A DNA stretch of 64,000 bases from Luteolibacter sp. Y139. GTDB lineage: Bacteria > Verrucomicrobiota > Verrucomicrobiia > Verrucomicrobiales > Akkermansiaceae. The translations under genes were made by a program, and so were the position numbers. A model generated the notes under the pieces. That model was not told the DNA's origin. It did not search any database and was given only the letters and a program-made list of their open reading frames with translations. The stretch spans positions 248,001 to 312,000 of the forward strand of contig NZ_JBBUKT010000009.1 of NCBI RefSeq assembly GCF_038066715.1. The letters are read 5' to 3'. This document shows, piece by piece, positions 34,369 through 42,887 of the stretch; position 1 is the first letter of the stretch, and every line of letters begins with the position of its first letter.

Positions 34369-35106
34369 TTACCACTCGTCATCCAGGCTGCTGCTTGCGC
34401 CGATGCCGGTGACGACGATGACCTGTTGTAACTCGCGGTAGCGCTTGTCGTCGCTCGAGATCAGATCTTCCTTGGGAAGATCGGGGATCACCTTGACCGC
34501 CGCGAGATCGGTGGGGCCGAGGGTGACCTCGAAGTAGAGATGCTCGCCTTCTTCGACATCGAGGGTGCCGAGAGTACCGTCGTTCTCGTCGAGAGCCGGG
34601 CTCCAGCTGTCGTGGACGTTGCTGTGCTGCTCCGCATCGTTGACGAACAAGGAGAAGGGCTTCCGATTCAGGGACTGGAGCTTGGCGATGGTCATGCCGA
34701 TCTGGACGCCATGCTTGCCGCGCCAGCGTGAGCCGGGATCGGTCACGAGGATGCTGGCCAGGATCTCGAACTTTTCCTTTTCGTGGAAGGTGACGTAGGC
34801 GCGACGAGTTGGGTCATCGGGAAAAAGCACGAGCCGTGGCTCAGGGGTGGTTTCCTTGCGCACGTTGGCCTTGCCGAAACGTGCTTCGAGATCCGCCACG
34901 GTGGTGGCTTCCGCGTAGTCGCCGGGCAGGAGGAGGAAGGCATCGGACGCCGGGGCGGCTGCGGGTTCTTCCGTTTTCGCCGGCTCCTTGGGCGCAGCTG
35001 CGGCTTCGGCACCTTTGGGTTTCTCGGCGGGTTTGCAGGAGACGAGGATCAGGGCTGCGCCGGTGATCCATGCACATGTGAGACGGAGAAGGGGAGACGC
35101 GCTCAT
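34369..35106 (-). CDS. Lipoprotein, unknown function
   Basis: 245 residues from 35106. LTCAWITGAALILVSCKPAE is a lipoprotein signal with lipobox LVSC. An Ala/Lys/Glu/Pro linker follows to about residue 55, then a beta-rich domain (RAYVTFHEKEKFEILASILV; GVQIGMTIAKLQSLNRKPFS) related by eye to the MltA- or DUF-type lipoproteins; not identified. Its start overlaps the stop of the upstream gene by four bases (ATGA), so it is translationally coupled to the PA2928-like gene. The frame is open further up but inside that gene. Confidence 0.72.
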   Translation of the reverse strand: MSASPLLRLTCAWITGAALILVSCKPAEKPKGAEAAAAPKEPAKTEEPAAAPASDAFLLLPGDYAEATTVADLEARFGKANVRKETTPEPRLVLFPDDPTRRAYVTFHEKEKFEILASILVTDPGSRWRGKHGVQIGMTIAKLQSLNRKPFSLFVNDAEQHSNVHDSWSPALDENDGTLGTLDVEEGEHLYFEVTLGPTDLAAVKVIPDLPKEDLISSDDKRYRELQQVIVVTGIGASSSLDDEW

Positions 35107-36410
35107 GGCTTTTGCTGGGTGAGATCTTCCGCCGGCCAGTCGCGATGCAGGTCGGGGTTGAAGGATTTCCATTCCCCGGTCTCGAGATCAATCGAGATGA
35201 TCTGCATCGCCTGGTTCTCGCCCTCTTCTGTCATCGGCGAGTGCTCGACAGATGGGTCCGGGCCTAACATCAGCGCGTGGCGCTCGCCGGGGAGCCAGGC
35301 ACTCACCGCGGAAAGTGGCAGCGCCTTGCTCCATGCCGGGCGACCTGCGGGACCGGTGATGCGGGCGATCTGCATGCGCCCGGTTTCGCCAAGCCGATCG
35401 CGCGAGAGCACGAAGACGCTCGGTGGGTCCTTCCGCCACATGGCCGTTTGCTGGTCCCACGTGGGAGATTCCTGCGTGAGAAGCCCGCCCATCAAGAACT
35501 CAGGGCTTTCGGGCAATGGGATGGGCTCGAGAAATTGCCAGCGCGGGCCAAGGAACTCGTCGATCTTCTTCAAGCGTGCGCGATACAGCTTGTGGCGCAT
35601 CGGCTCGCTGAAGTTCACCTGATTGCCGATCGTCTTGCGCGTGGTTGCCTCTTCCAATTCGGAGTCGGCGATGAGACCCAGCCAGTCCTGATCGGCATCC
35701 GGCCGCTGGATGTTCACGCCGCGCACCATGGCGCGCCACTCCATGCCATTGCTCAACCGCTCGACCTTGGTGCGGCCGGGTGTCTTCCCGTCGTTTTCCT
35801 TTTTGGGTGCAACATAGGGAGTTGCTTCCAGGGTCAGCGGATCAATCCGCACCTGCCGTGCATCATCCAGCCTCACGATCATCCCGACGCTGGCGTCGAA
35901 TTTCAGCGGCTGCATTGATTCCGTTAGAAACATGCCGGTGCCCGGTGGTTTCGGTATCAGGCCTTTCAGCGAGGGATTGCGCGCCTCGATCTTCGCGCTA
36001 TCGGCGATGGTCGCGCCGTCGGAGAGGCGGATGCCGACGAGTTCGGGAATACGTGCCCACAGGATTCCCTGTTCCTGGCCCATCGCGACGTAGTCACCAT
36101 TGACCCTGTCTCTCTTCAGCCGTTTGCGAAAGACCGGTTGCGCGGTCGCGGCGTCGAGCGCCCAAAGGTCGACATTCAGCCACCCAATGGTCTTGCGGTT
36201 GGAACCTGAGCGCGAGCCGCCCACGTAGCTGATCCGCTTTTCCCACTGGCTGGTCAGGTAGTAGAGGCGGTCGCCCTTTTCATCGATGACCCGCACCGGG
36301 CCGCCGAGCATTTCCGGGGGCGTGAGGAAGATCTGCGACCCCCACTTGCCGAACTTCCAGAGAAGAGCGGCGGCGCCGAACAGGAGGATGAGCAGCAGGA
36401 TGTTCTTCAC
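35103..36410 (-). CDS. Membrane-anchored protein, PA2928-like
   Basis: 435 residues with an N-terminal membrane anchor (MKNILLLILLFGAAALLWKF) and a beta-propeller-like body: MLGGPVRVIDEKGDRLYYLT, DVDLWALDAATAQP-type segments, IPELVGIRLSDGATI and a C-terminal IISIDLETGEWKSFNPDL. PA2928-family proteins have this appearance; the assignment is by resemblance and tentative. It is the first gene of a two-gene operon with the lipoprotein gene. Function unknown. Confidence 0.6.
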   Translation of the reverse strand: MKNILLLILLFGAAALLWKFGKWGSQIFLTPPEMLGGPVRVIDEKGDRLYYLTSQWEKRISYVGGSRSGSNRKTIGWLNVDLWALDAATAQPVFRKRLKRDRVNGDYVAMGQEQGILWARIPELVGIRLSDGATIADSAKIEARNPSLKGLIPKPPGTGMFLTESMQPLKFDASVGMIVRLDDARQVRIDPLTLEATPYVAPKKENDGKTPGRTKVERLSNGMEWRAMVRGVNIQRPDADQDWLGLIADSELEEATTRKTIGNQVNFSEPMRHKLYRARLKKIDEFLGPRWQFLEPIPLPESPEFLMGGLLTQESPTWDQQTAMWRKDPPSVFVLSRDRLGETGRMQIARITGPAGRPAWSKALPLSAVSAWLPGERHALMLGPDPSVEHSPMTEEGENQAMQIISIDLETGEWKSFNPDLHRDWPAEDLTQQKP

Positions 36411-36478
36411 GGGTAGGCGGCGGGCGAGAGGTTGATCCTAACAATCTCACCGGAATCCGCCCGGCGCAATCTCGCGGA

Positions 36479-37480
36479 TCAATTCTCGAAGAACGACTCG
36501 TTGCTCAGCTTCCGCACCACCTCGCGTTCGGTCACGATCACGGTGGTTCCCGGTGTGAGCACGTCATCGACCTTGGCGGCGAATTCCGGGTTGAAGCGCA
36601 GGCGGCTGGCGACGGAATCGGCGTCGGCGAACATGGCGTCGCCGGTTTTCACGCTCAGCCAGCGGCGGGCCTTGTGTCCCGGGGCAAGCTTGCTGGGTTG
36701 ATCGAGGGCGCCATCGAGCATGGTGAAGACGTGCTCGCCGAGGGCGGTCCAGCCGGTGACTTCCACTACGGCGCGGCCGATCGGGTTTCCTCCGCGATAG
36801 ACGTAGATCATCTTGTCGGCGGAGCTGACCACGATGGTGATGGGGCCGGCCGCGCTGCGCTCGGGCTGCCACTCGTATTGGCCGGTGCCGAGTTGGGCGA
36901 GCATCTTGGGGGTGAAGTCCTTCGGCGCGAGAAGCTGGCCGGGATTGTCGGCGAGATAAGGCGTGGGCACCTTGCCGTCGCCGATGACCACAGTGCCGCC
37001 TTTCTCGGTCGCGGCGAAAAGGAGCTTCGAGAAATCATACGGCAGGCGAACGCAACCGTGGCTGGCAGGGAAGCCGGGGAGATTTCCCGAGTGCATCGCA
37101 ATGCCGCTCCACGTGAGGCGCTGCATGTTTGGCATCGGCGCATTGTTGTAGGTCTTCGAGCGATGGGTCGCTTTCTTCTCGAGGATGGTGAAGACGCCGC
37201 CGGGAGTGGAGTGGCCTTTCGCGCCGGTGCTGACGGTCGAGCGGCCGATGAGGATGCCATTGCGATACACGTGCATCACTTGCTTCGGAACGCTGACCAG
37301 GATCATCAGCGGGCCGTTCGGAGAGAGCGCGGGATTCCACCAGTACTCGCCGGGCTGCAGTTCGCCCACCGGCTTGTTGACGGGGATGCCCTTGGTATGG
37401 GCCGCCGGGCGATCCATCGCGGGCGAAAGGGTGGTCAGAAGCGTGGTGGCGAGGACAGCGAGCAGGGTCGGGATTCTCAT
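36479..37480 (-). CDS. L,D-transpeptidase (YkuD) with a second, degenerate YkuD-like repeat
   Basis: 333 residues, signal peptide MRIPTLLAVLATTLLTTLSP. The first YkuD domain (about 50-165) has the catalytic motif HSGNLPGFPASHGCVRLPYD, with H and C of the SHGCVR box, as needed to form 3-3 or lipoprotein-peptidoglycan crosslinks. After residue 195 a second segment repeats the pattern (GPITIVVSSADKMIYVYRGG; cf. the first copy LMILVSVPKQVMHVYRNG), but lacks the SHGC box. No peptidoglycan-binding domain is visible. Located in the periplasm. It is divergent from the GH76 gene at 37663. Confidence 0.9.
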   Translation of the reverse strand: MRIPTLLAVLATTLLTTLSPAMDRPAAHTKGIPVNKPVGELQPGEYWWNPALSPNGPLMILVSVPKQVMHVYRNGILIGRSTVSTGAKGHSTPGGVFTILEKKATHRSKTYNNAPMPNMQRLTWSGIAMHSGNLPGFPASHGCVRLPYDFSKLLFAATEKGGTVVIGDGKVPTPYLADNPGQLLAPKDFTPKMLAQLGTGQYEWQPERSAAGPITIVVSSADKMIYVYRGGNPIGRAVVEVTGWTALGEHVFTMLDGALDQPSKLAPGHKARRWLSVKTGDAMFADADSVASRLRFNPEFAAKVDDVLTPGTTVIVTEREVVRKLSNESFFEN

Positions 37481-37641
37481 GGGGTGGGAAAGGAACCTTT
37501 AAGTTTGCTTTAGCGTATCAGGGCGGGAAACGGGTTCAAGCTTCCGTCCTTGGCGAAGGTGGGACCGATCCTCGAAAATTAACCGTGGAATGCTGCCTAA
37601 CGGGGCAAGTTTCGCATGGACAAGGCCCGGCGCTTGAATCG

Positions 37642-37652
37642 TTGTCATACAA
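37642..37652. promoter_or_regulatory. Palindromic TTGTCATACAA, candidate operator
   Basis: Perfect TTGT-CAT-ACAA palindrome (13 bases with the flanking G and C) 11 bases before the GH76 start codon. Palindromes of the type TTGT-N3-ACAA are bound by some GntR/FadR-type repressors. No such regulator gene is in the window, and a single chance palindrome cannot be excluded. Confidence 0.3.
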
Positions 37653-37662
37653 CTTACCCGAG

Positions 37663-40600
37663 ATGCCAAAGCTTCATTTCCTCCGGTGGTTTGCCGTGAT
37701 CGCTTTGATGGTGCTGCTCCCGGCGTCGTCGTTGAGCGCATTCACCGATGCGGATGCCGACCTGGCCTACGATGCCTACAACACGGCCTTCTATCAGACG
37801 CAGACGAATGGCCGCGCCTACTACAAGGAGACCACCGATGGCGGGCATGCGTGGTTCTGGGGTCAGGCGAACATGATGGAGATGGTGGCGGATGCGTATG
37901 ATCGCGCGCCATCGCAAGAGAAGCGGGACCGGCTGGCGGCGCTTTGCAAGGGCTTCATGGACTACCACGGCACGAGTTGGTCGTGGAATGAGTACAACGA
38001 CGACATCATGTGGGCGTGCATCGTCTTCACGAAGACCTACCTCGCCACGGGTGACACGCAGTATCTCAGTCGCGCGACGGCGAACTTCGATGTGGTGTGG
38101 AATCGCGCGTGGGCGACGAGCGCTGGGGGTGGGCTGTATTGGAAAGGCACCGGCGGATCGAGGAATGCGTGCGTGAATTCGCCGGCCGCGATCGTGGCCA
38201 CCATGCTCTACGATATTACGGGCAACACGGCCTACCTCGACAAGGCGATGAGCATCATCGCCTGGATGGACAGCACGTTGGTCCGGACCACCGGAGCGAT
38301 CGACGATAACATCGGCAGCACCGGAACGATCACGGATTGGCACTTTACCTATAATCAAGGCACCTACGTCGGAGCCTGCAGCGCGCTCTACCGGATCACC
38401 GGGGAGCTTCCCTACCTGGACAATGCCATCAAGGCCGCGCGCTACACCCGGGACAGCATGTGCAATGCGGCGGGGATTTTCCCGAACCACGGGACCTCGG
38501 GTGATGGCGGCGGTTTCAATGGCATCGGCATCCGGTGGATCACCCGGATGGTGCGGGACCAAGGGCTGTGGGATGAGTTCTACCCGTGGCTGAAGGTGAA
38601 TGCCGACACTGCGTGGAATATCCGCCGGGTGGCAGACAATCTTTCGTGGGCGAACTGGCGTGCGGCCACGCCGGCGGACTTGCTGTATGGGTTTGGTTGC
38701 TATGGCTCGGTCACCGCCATGCAAGTGGTGCCATCGACGGATCCGTCCGACATCACCGGTCTAGCAGGTCCGGCGGCCGCCTCGATCTATCAGGCGGAGA
38801 ATGCGTCGCTGCAGGGAGGCGTGGTAGTCGCGACGGCGGTCTCCGGTTTCCGCGGCACGGGCTACGCGGATTACATCAATAGCCTGGGCGAAACGATCAC
38901 CTTCACGGTGACGGCGGAGAAGGCGGGCCAGCATTGGGTTTCCTTCCGCTATGGCAATGGCGGCACGGTGAATCGTCCGGTGAAGATGAGGGTGAATGGC
39001 GTGGTCAATCAGGATCTTCCCTTCGCGCCGACCGGTGCGTGGACCTCGTGGTGGTATAGCCCCGGCGTGCTGGTCACGCTGAATGCCGGCTCGAATACAA
39101 TCGCGCTCACGCCGAACCAGAACTCCGCACCGAATGTGGACCTGCTGTATTTGTGCGCGGCTCCGAAGAGTGCGCCGCCGGGGGCGACGATGCTTTTCGA
39201 TGGCACGGCGTCATCGCTGACGGCGAATTGGAAGCGCGATGAAAACAGCACCGCGCCGACGTGGACCGTTTCCAATGGTGCGATGAGCGTGGTGCCGACG
39301 CCTGCTCGAAACGACATCTCCACGGTGAATGCGTATCGCGACTACAAGCTGCATCTCGAGTGGCTCGCGCCGCCGGGGGGACTTGGCCAGGACGCGGCGA
39401 ACTCCGGGGTGAAGCTGCAAGGTCGCTATGAGATCCAGATCCTCAACACGCCGCGTGGACAGACTTCGTGGCCGACTACCGCGGCGGCGATTCTTGGAAA
39501 GAAGGCGGCTGCCGCGAATGCGAGCCTGGGGGCGGGGCATTGGCAGAGCTACGACATCGATTTCACCGCGCCGCGGTGGAATGGCAGCGTGAAGACCGCC
39601 GATGCACGCGTGACCGTTCGTTGGAATGGAGTGCTGGTGCAGGACAATGTCGCGCTGACGGCGGTCACGGATGGCTCGCTTGCGGAGGCACCGGGTCTTC
39701 AGCCGATCCTATTGCAGGCGGCCACGAGCACGGCCAGTGGTCCGGTTCGCTTCCGCAATGTGTGGGTGCTGCCGAAGCCGACCACGGTTTATGAAGCCGA
39801 GCTCGCGACCATGGCCGGGCCATTGACCGCCTCGGGGAATGCCGGATTCAGCGGCACGGGTTTCGCGGACTATGGCACGAACGTTGGTGAGACAATCACT
39901 TGGAATGTGGAAGCGGAGAAGACGGGCGATCATTGGATCTCCTTCCGCTATGCGAATGGGGTGACCACCACGCGCCCGCTGAATCTCACGGTGAATGGCA
40001 ATGCGATCCAGCAGTTGCCCTTCGGTCCGAGTGGAGCATGGACGAGCTGGATCTTCACGAACGGTGTGAAGGTTCCTCTAACCGTCGGGACCAATACCAT
40101 CCGGCTCACGTCCACGATCACTAATGGGCCGAACGTGGACTACCTCTACGTCAGCGGTCCGCCGCGCTCGGCACCGAGCGGTGCGCTGGTGTTGTTCGAT
40201 GGCACGCAAGCCTCACTCACGCAGAATTGGCAGCGCGATGAAGATCACAGCGCGCCGAATTGGACGGTGGCGCAGGGAGCGATGGGTGTGGTCGCCTCGC
40301 CATCGAGGAATGACCTTTCGACCAAGGTCGGGTTCAAGGATTTCCAGCTTCATCTCGAGTGGCTCTCGCCGCCGGGAGGCTCGGGCCAGGATGCGGGGAA
40401 CTCGGGCGTGAAGCTCCAGCGCGCGTATGAGATCCAGATCCTGAATACGGCGGCGGGCCAGGCAGCGGCCAACGATGGTGCCGGTGCGATCTTCCAGCAG
40501 AAGTCGCCGGATACGAACGCGAGCGTGGGTGCGGGGCAGTGGCAAACTTACGATGTCGAGTTCACCGCCGCGAAGTGGTCGGGGAATGTAAAGACCGCGA

Positions 40601-41241
40601 ATGCCCGGGTGCGTGTTTATTGGAATGATGTGCTGGTCCACGATGACGTGGTGCTTTCACAGGGCACGGGTGGAGCTGCCGAAGCGCCGGGCTTCCAGCC
40701 GCTGCTGTTAGAGGCGCTTGCCAATAGCGCCAGTGGTCCGGTGCAGTTCCGGAACATCTGGGTCACGGGCGAATCCGGGGCGATCAGTCCGGTCACGCCG
40801 CAGGAGTTCTGGACCGAGTGGATGGACACGTCTGCTTTGACCGGCATTGATCGCGATGCGAACCGCGATACCGATGGCGACGGGCTCCCGAATTTCTGGG
40901 AGTACGTCACCGGCGGAAATCCGAAATCTTCCGATCTCACCGGCCCCGGTGGCGAGAGCCGTACGCCACGCATGGCGCTGGTGAATGACAGTGGGAATCG
41001 CTTCGCCGAGTTCACTTTCCTTCGCCGTGCGGATGCTGCGACGCGGGGCCTGGTGATTTCAGCGGAGTCTTCCACCACGCTCAACTCGACGCCGTGGACT
41101 GCGCGCACAATCACGCAGGTCGGCTCGCCGGTGCCGGTGGGTGATGGGACGCTGGAGCGAGTGAAAGTGCGGGTGAACCTGCCGCTGGGTGCGGAGACGA
41201 GGATGTTCCTGCGCTTGAAGGCGGATGTCGCGGCGGAGTGA
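37663..41241 (+). CDS. Secreted modular GH76 protein: GH76, CBM, DUF1080, CBM, DUF1080, C-terminal module
   Basis: 1192 residues; signal peptide MPKLHFLRWFAVIALMVLLP. GH76 (about 30-365) has the double Asp YNDDIMWA at residues 113-114, the catalytic pair expected in alpha-1,6-mannanases. Then CBM35-like (370-500; SIYQAENASLQGG), DUF1080/3-keto-disaccharide hydrolase-like (506-707; TMLFDGTASSLTANW, YEIQILNT), a second CBM35-like (708-840) and second DUF1080-like (840-1045; LVLFDGTQASLTQNW). The last 120 residues carry NRDTDGDGLPNFWEY, a Ca-binding-like loop, and a beta-rich end RMFLRLKADVAAE. The two CBM-DUF1080 units are clear duplicates. The start at 37663 is set by the signal peptide. Likely mannan or related polymer use. 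Confidence 0.85.
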   Translation: MPKLHFLRWFAVIALMVLLPASSLSAFTDADADLAYDAYNTAFYQTQTNGRAYYKETTDGGHAWFWGQANMMEMVADAYDRAPSQEKRDRLAALCKGFMDYHGTSWSWNEYNDDIMWACIVFTKTYLATGDTQYLSRATANFDVVWNRAWATSAGGGLYWKGTGGSRNACVNSPAAIVATMLYDITGNTAYLDKAMSIIAWMDSTLVRTTGAIDDNIGSTGTITDWHFTYNQGTYVGACSALYRITGELPYLDNAIKAARYTRDSMCNAAGIFPNHGTSGDGGGFNGIGIRWITRMVRDQGLWDEFYPWLKVNADTAWNIRRVADNLSWANWRAATPADLLYGFGCYGSVTAMQVVPSTDPSDITGLAGPAAASIYQAENASLQGGVVVATAVSGFRGTGYADYINSLGETITFTVTAEKAGQHWVSFRYGNGGTVNRPVKMRVNGVVNQDLPFAPTGAWTSWWYSPGVLVTLNAGSNTIALTPNQNSAPNVDLLYLCAAPKSAPPGATMLFDGTASSLTANWKRDENSTAPTWTVSNGAMSVVPTPARNDISTVNAYRDYKLHLEWLAPPGGLGQDAANSGVKLQGRYEIQILNTPRGQTSWPTTAAAILGKKAAAANASLGAGHWQSYDIDFTAPRWNGSVKTADARVTVRWNGVLVQDNVALTAVTDGSLAEAPGLQPILLQAATSTASGPVRFRNVWVLPKPTTVYEAELATMAGPLTASGNAGFSGTGFADYGTNVGETITWNVEAEKTGDHWISFRYANGVTTTRPLNLTVNGNAIQQLPFGPSGAWTSWIFTNGVKVPLTVGTNTIRLTSTITNGPNVDYLYVSGPPRSAPSGALVLFDGTQASLTQNWQRDEDHSAPNWTVAQGAMGVVASPSRNDLSTKVGFKDFQLHLEWLSPPGGSGQDAGNSGVKLQRAYEIQILNTAAGQAAANDGAGAIFQQKSPDTNASVGAGQWQTYDVEFTAAKWSGNVKTANARVRVYWNDVLVHDDVVLSQGTGGAAEAPGFQPLLLEALANSASGPVQFRNIWVTGESGAISPVTPQEFWTEWMDTSALTGIDRDANRDTDGDGLPNFWEYVTGGNPKSSDLTGPGGESRTPRMALVNDSGNRFAEFTFLRRADAATRGLVISAESSTTLNSTPWTARTITQVGSPVPVGDGTLERVKVRVNLPLGAETRMFLRLKADVAAE

Positions 41242-41242
41242 C

Positions 41243-41276
41243 TGATGAGGGCAGGGGACACTTTTGTCCCTCATCA
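41243..41276. terminator. Possible terminator hairpin after the GH76 gene
   Basis: TGATGA ... TCATCA encloses GGGACA-CTTT-TGTCCC, starting two bases after the stop codon. The structure is strong, with an inner 6-bp stem plus an outer one, but no T-tract follows, so factor-independent termination is uncertain. Confidence 0.5.
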
Positions 41277-41379
41277 AAGTGGTTGGCAACGATGCGTTGC
41301 CGTCATGTTTGATGCAATAGATGCCAATCGTCGTTTGACGGGCCAGTGAGAGGGGGAAGGGTTCCGACTGATTTCCCCC

Positions 41380-42795
41380 ATGCTTCGGTTCTCATCCATT
41401 CTTGCTGTCTTTGTTTTGGCGAGCGTCTGGTGCTTTGCTGCTGTTCCCGCGGGCAGCAATCTCGGGTTTGAGAATGGTAACACGGGCTGGACTTTCCAGC
41501 TCGCGGGAATAGAGAGCGGGCCTTGTTATGAAGGAACGCACTACGCCGATTTGCGGAATGGCTACATCGAGCAGACCTTCACCGGACTGACTCCCGGAGC
41601 GACGCACACGCTGCGGCTGGCGTGCCTGTCGCAGGCGCCGAATGGCGAGCTTCACCACGCGGAGATCCTCATCGATGGGGTGGTGATCGCCGGCCTTCAT
41701 CTCGGTCGCGCGAGTTCGGGGGAGGTGAATGAGTATCTCTCCGCGAATGCGTTCGAGTTCATCCCGGCGAAGGCAAGCGTGACGCTGCGGATCCGCTCGC
41801 TGCAATCCGGCAGTGCAGGGCTCATGATCGATGCGGTGCGCATCGATGCCGGACCCGCTCCGGCTCCGCCTGCTGCCGCGTGGTCGAGCCTGACGACGGT
41901 GGCGGATTCGCGGGGCGGTCGGCGGCTGGTGAATGGCAGCTTTGAGAGCGCCATCGTCAGTCCGGCTTCGAGTCCGGACAATTGCGGCCCGGCGGGCAAT
42001 GATCACTTGAGCGGCCTCGCCTTGCCCGGCTGGCGGGTGACGCGGGGGAATGTGGATGTCATTCAATACGACAATGCGCTGGCGCCCGACGGTGCGAATG
42101 CACTCGATACGAATGGCCACGGCCCCGGCGGCATCGCGCAGACCATCACCGGCTTGTCGCCCGGTGCGGTCTACACGTTTTCCCTGCTCCATGCGCGGCA
42201 CATCTACTGGGGCACCGCGCCGATGACCGGTGAGGTATGGGCGAACGGTCGCAAGGTCGCCTCGCTGGTCCGCACGATCAATCAAGGGTGGGACGATGGC
42301 TACGGGCTCGCGGAGGTCCCGGTGCTCGCCTCGGCCAGTGGTAGTCTCACGCTGGAAATCCGCTCCACGATCAACGATCAGGGCGGTAGCATTCTCTACG
42401 ATGACCTCCGCCTGAAGGAGGGTGGCAATGCCTTCCTCGCCTGGTCACTTCATCATGGCGTCACTGCCGATCCACAGGCGGACGACGATCGGGATGGAGT
42501 GGTGAATGCGGTCGAGTTCCTGCTGCGTGGCGATCCGCGTTCGCGCACCGTGTTGCCCTTGATCCAGGGAAACCAGATCCAGGTGCCGCTCTCGGGCTTG
42601 GCACGTGCCGCCGGCTTCACCGATGTGCTCAAGACCAGCCGCACGCTCGGGACATGGGTCAATGCCGGCACGCCGGGCTGCGGTGTCAGTCTCATTTCCG
42701 ATAGCTCGGCGCCGGGAGCCGATGGGGTGCGGGTCTATCAAATCGCGCCCGGCGAGCGGCGGATGTTCTGGCGGCATGAGGTGACGGCTCCGTAG
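41380..42795 (+). CDS. Secreted protein with two carbohydrate-binding-like domains and C-terminal module
   Basis: 471 residues; signal peptide MLRFSSILAVFVLASVWCFA. Two similar jelly-roll domains of the DUF642/galactose-binding type: NLGFENGNTGWTFQLAGIES with YIEQTFTGLTPGATHTLRLA (about 25-155), and LVNGSFESAIVS with IAQTITGLSPGAVYTFSLLH (about 180-345). The final 115 residues have ADDDRDGVVNAVEFLLRGDP and end ERRMFWRHEVTAP, the same C-terminal module as the GH76 protein. Likely binds polysaccharide outside the cell; an enzyme activity is not visible. It stands 139 bases after the GH76 gene on the same strand. Confidence 0.75.
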   Translation: MLRFSSILAVFVLASVWCFAAVPAGSNLGFENGNTGWTFQLAGIESGPCYEGTHYADLRNGYIEQTFTGLTPGATHTLRLACLSQAPNGELHHAEILIDGVVIAGLHLGRASSGEVNEYLSANAFEFIPAKASVTLRIRSLQSGSAGLMIDAVRIDAGPAPAPPAAAWSSLTTVADSRGGRRLVNGSFESAIVSPASSPDNCGPAGNDHLSGLALPGWRVTRGNVDVIQYDNALAPDGANALDTNGHGPGGIAQTITGLSPGAVYTFSLLHARHIYWGTAPMTGEVWANGRKVASLVRTINQGWDDGYGLAEVPVLASASGSLTLEIRSTINDQGGSILYDDLRLKEGGNAFLAWSLHHGVTADPQADDDRDGVVNAVEFLLRGDPRSRTVLPLIQGNQIQVPLSGLARAAGFTDVLKTSRTLGTWVNAGTPGCGVSLISDSSAPGADGVRVYQIAPGERRMFWRHEVTAP

Positions 42796-42887
42796 GTCCA
42801 AGGGGGACGGCATTCAGCGGGTATATTTGGCGGCAGGCATCGGAATTGCCGTGCGGGGCCTGATTCCATTAGTGTTCGCCCGCCCTT

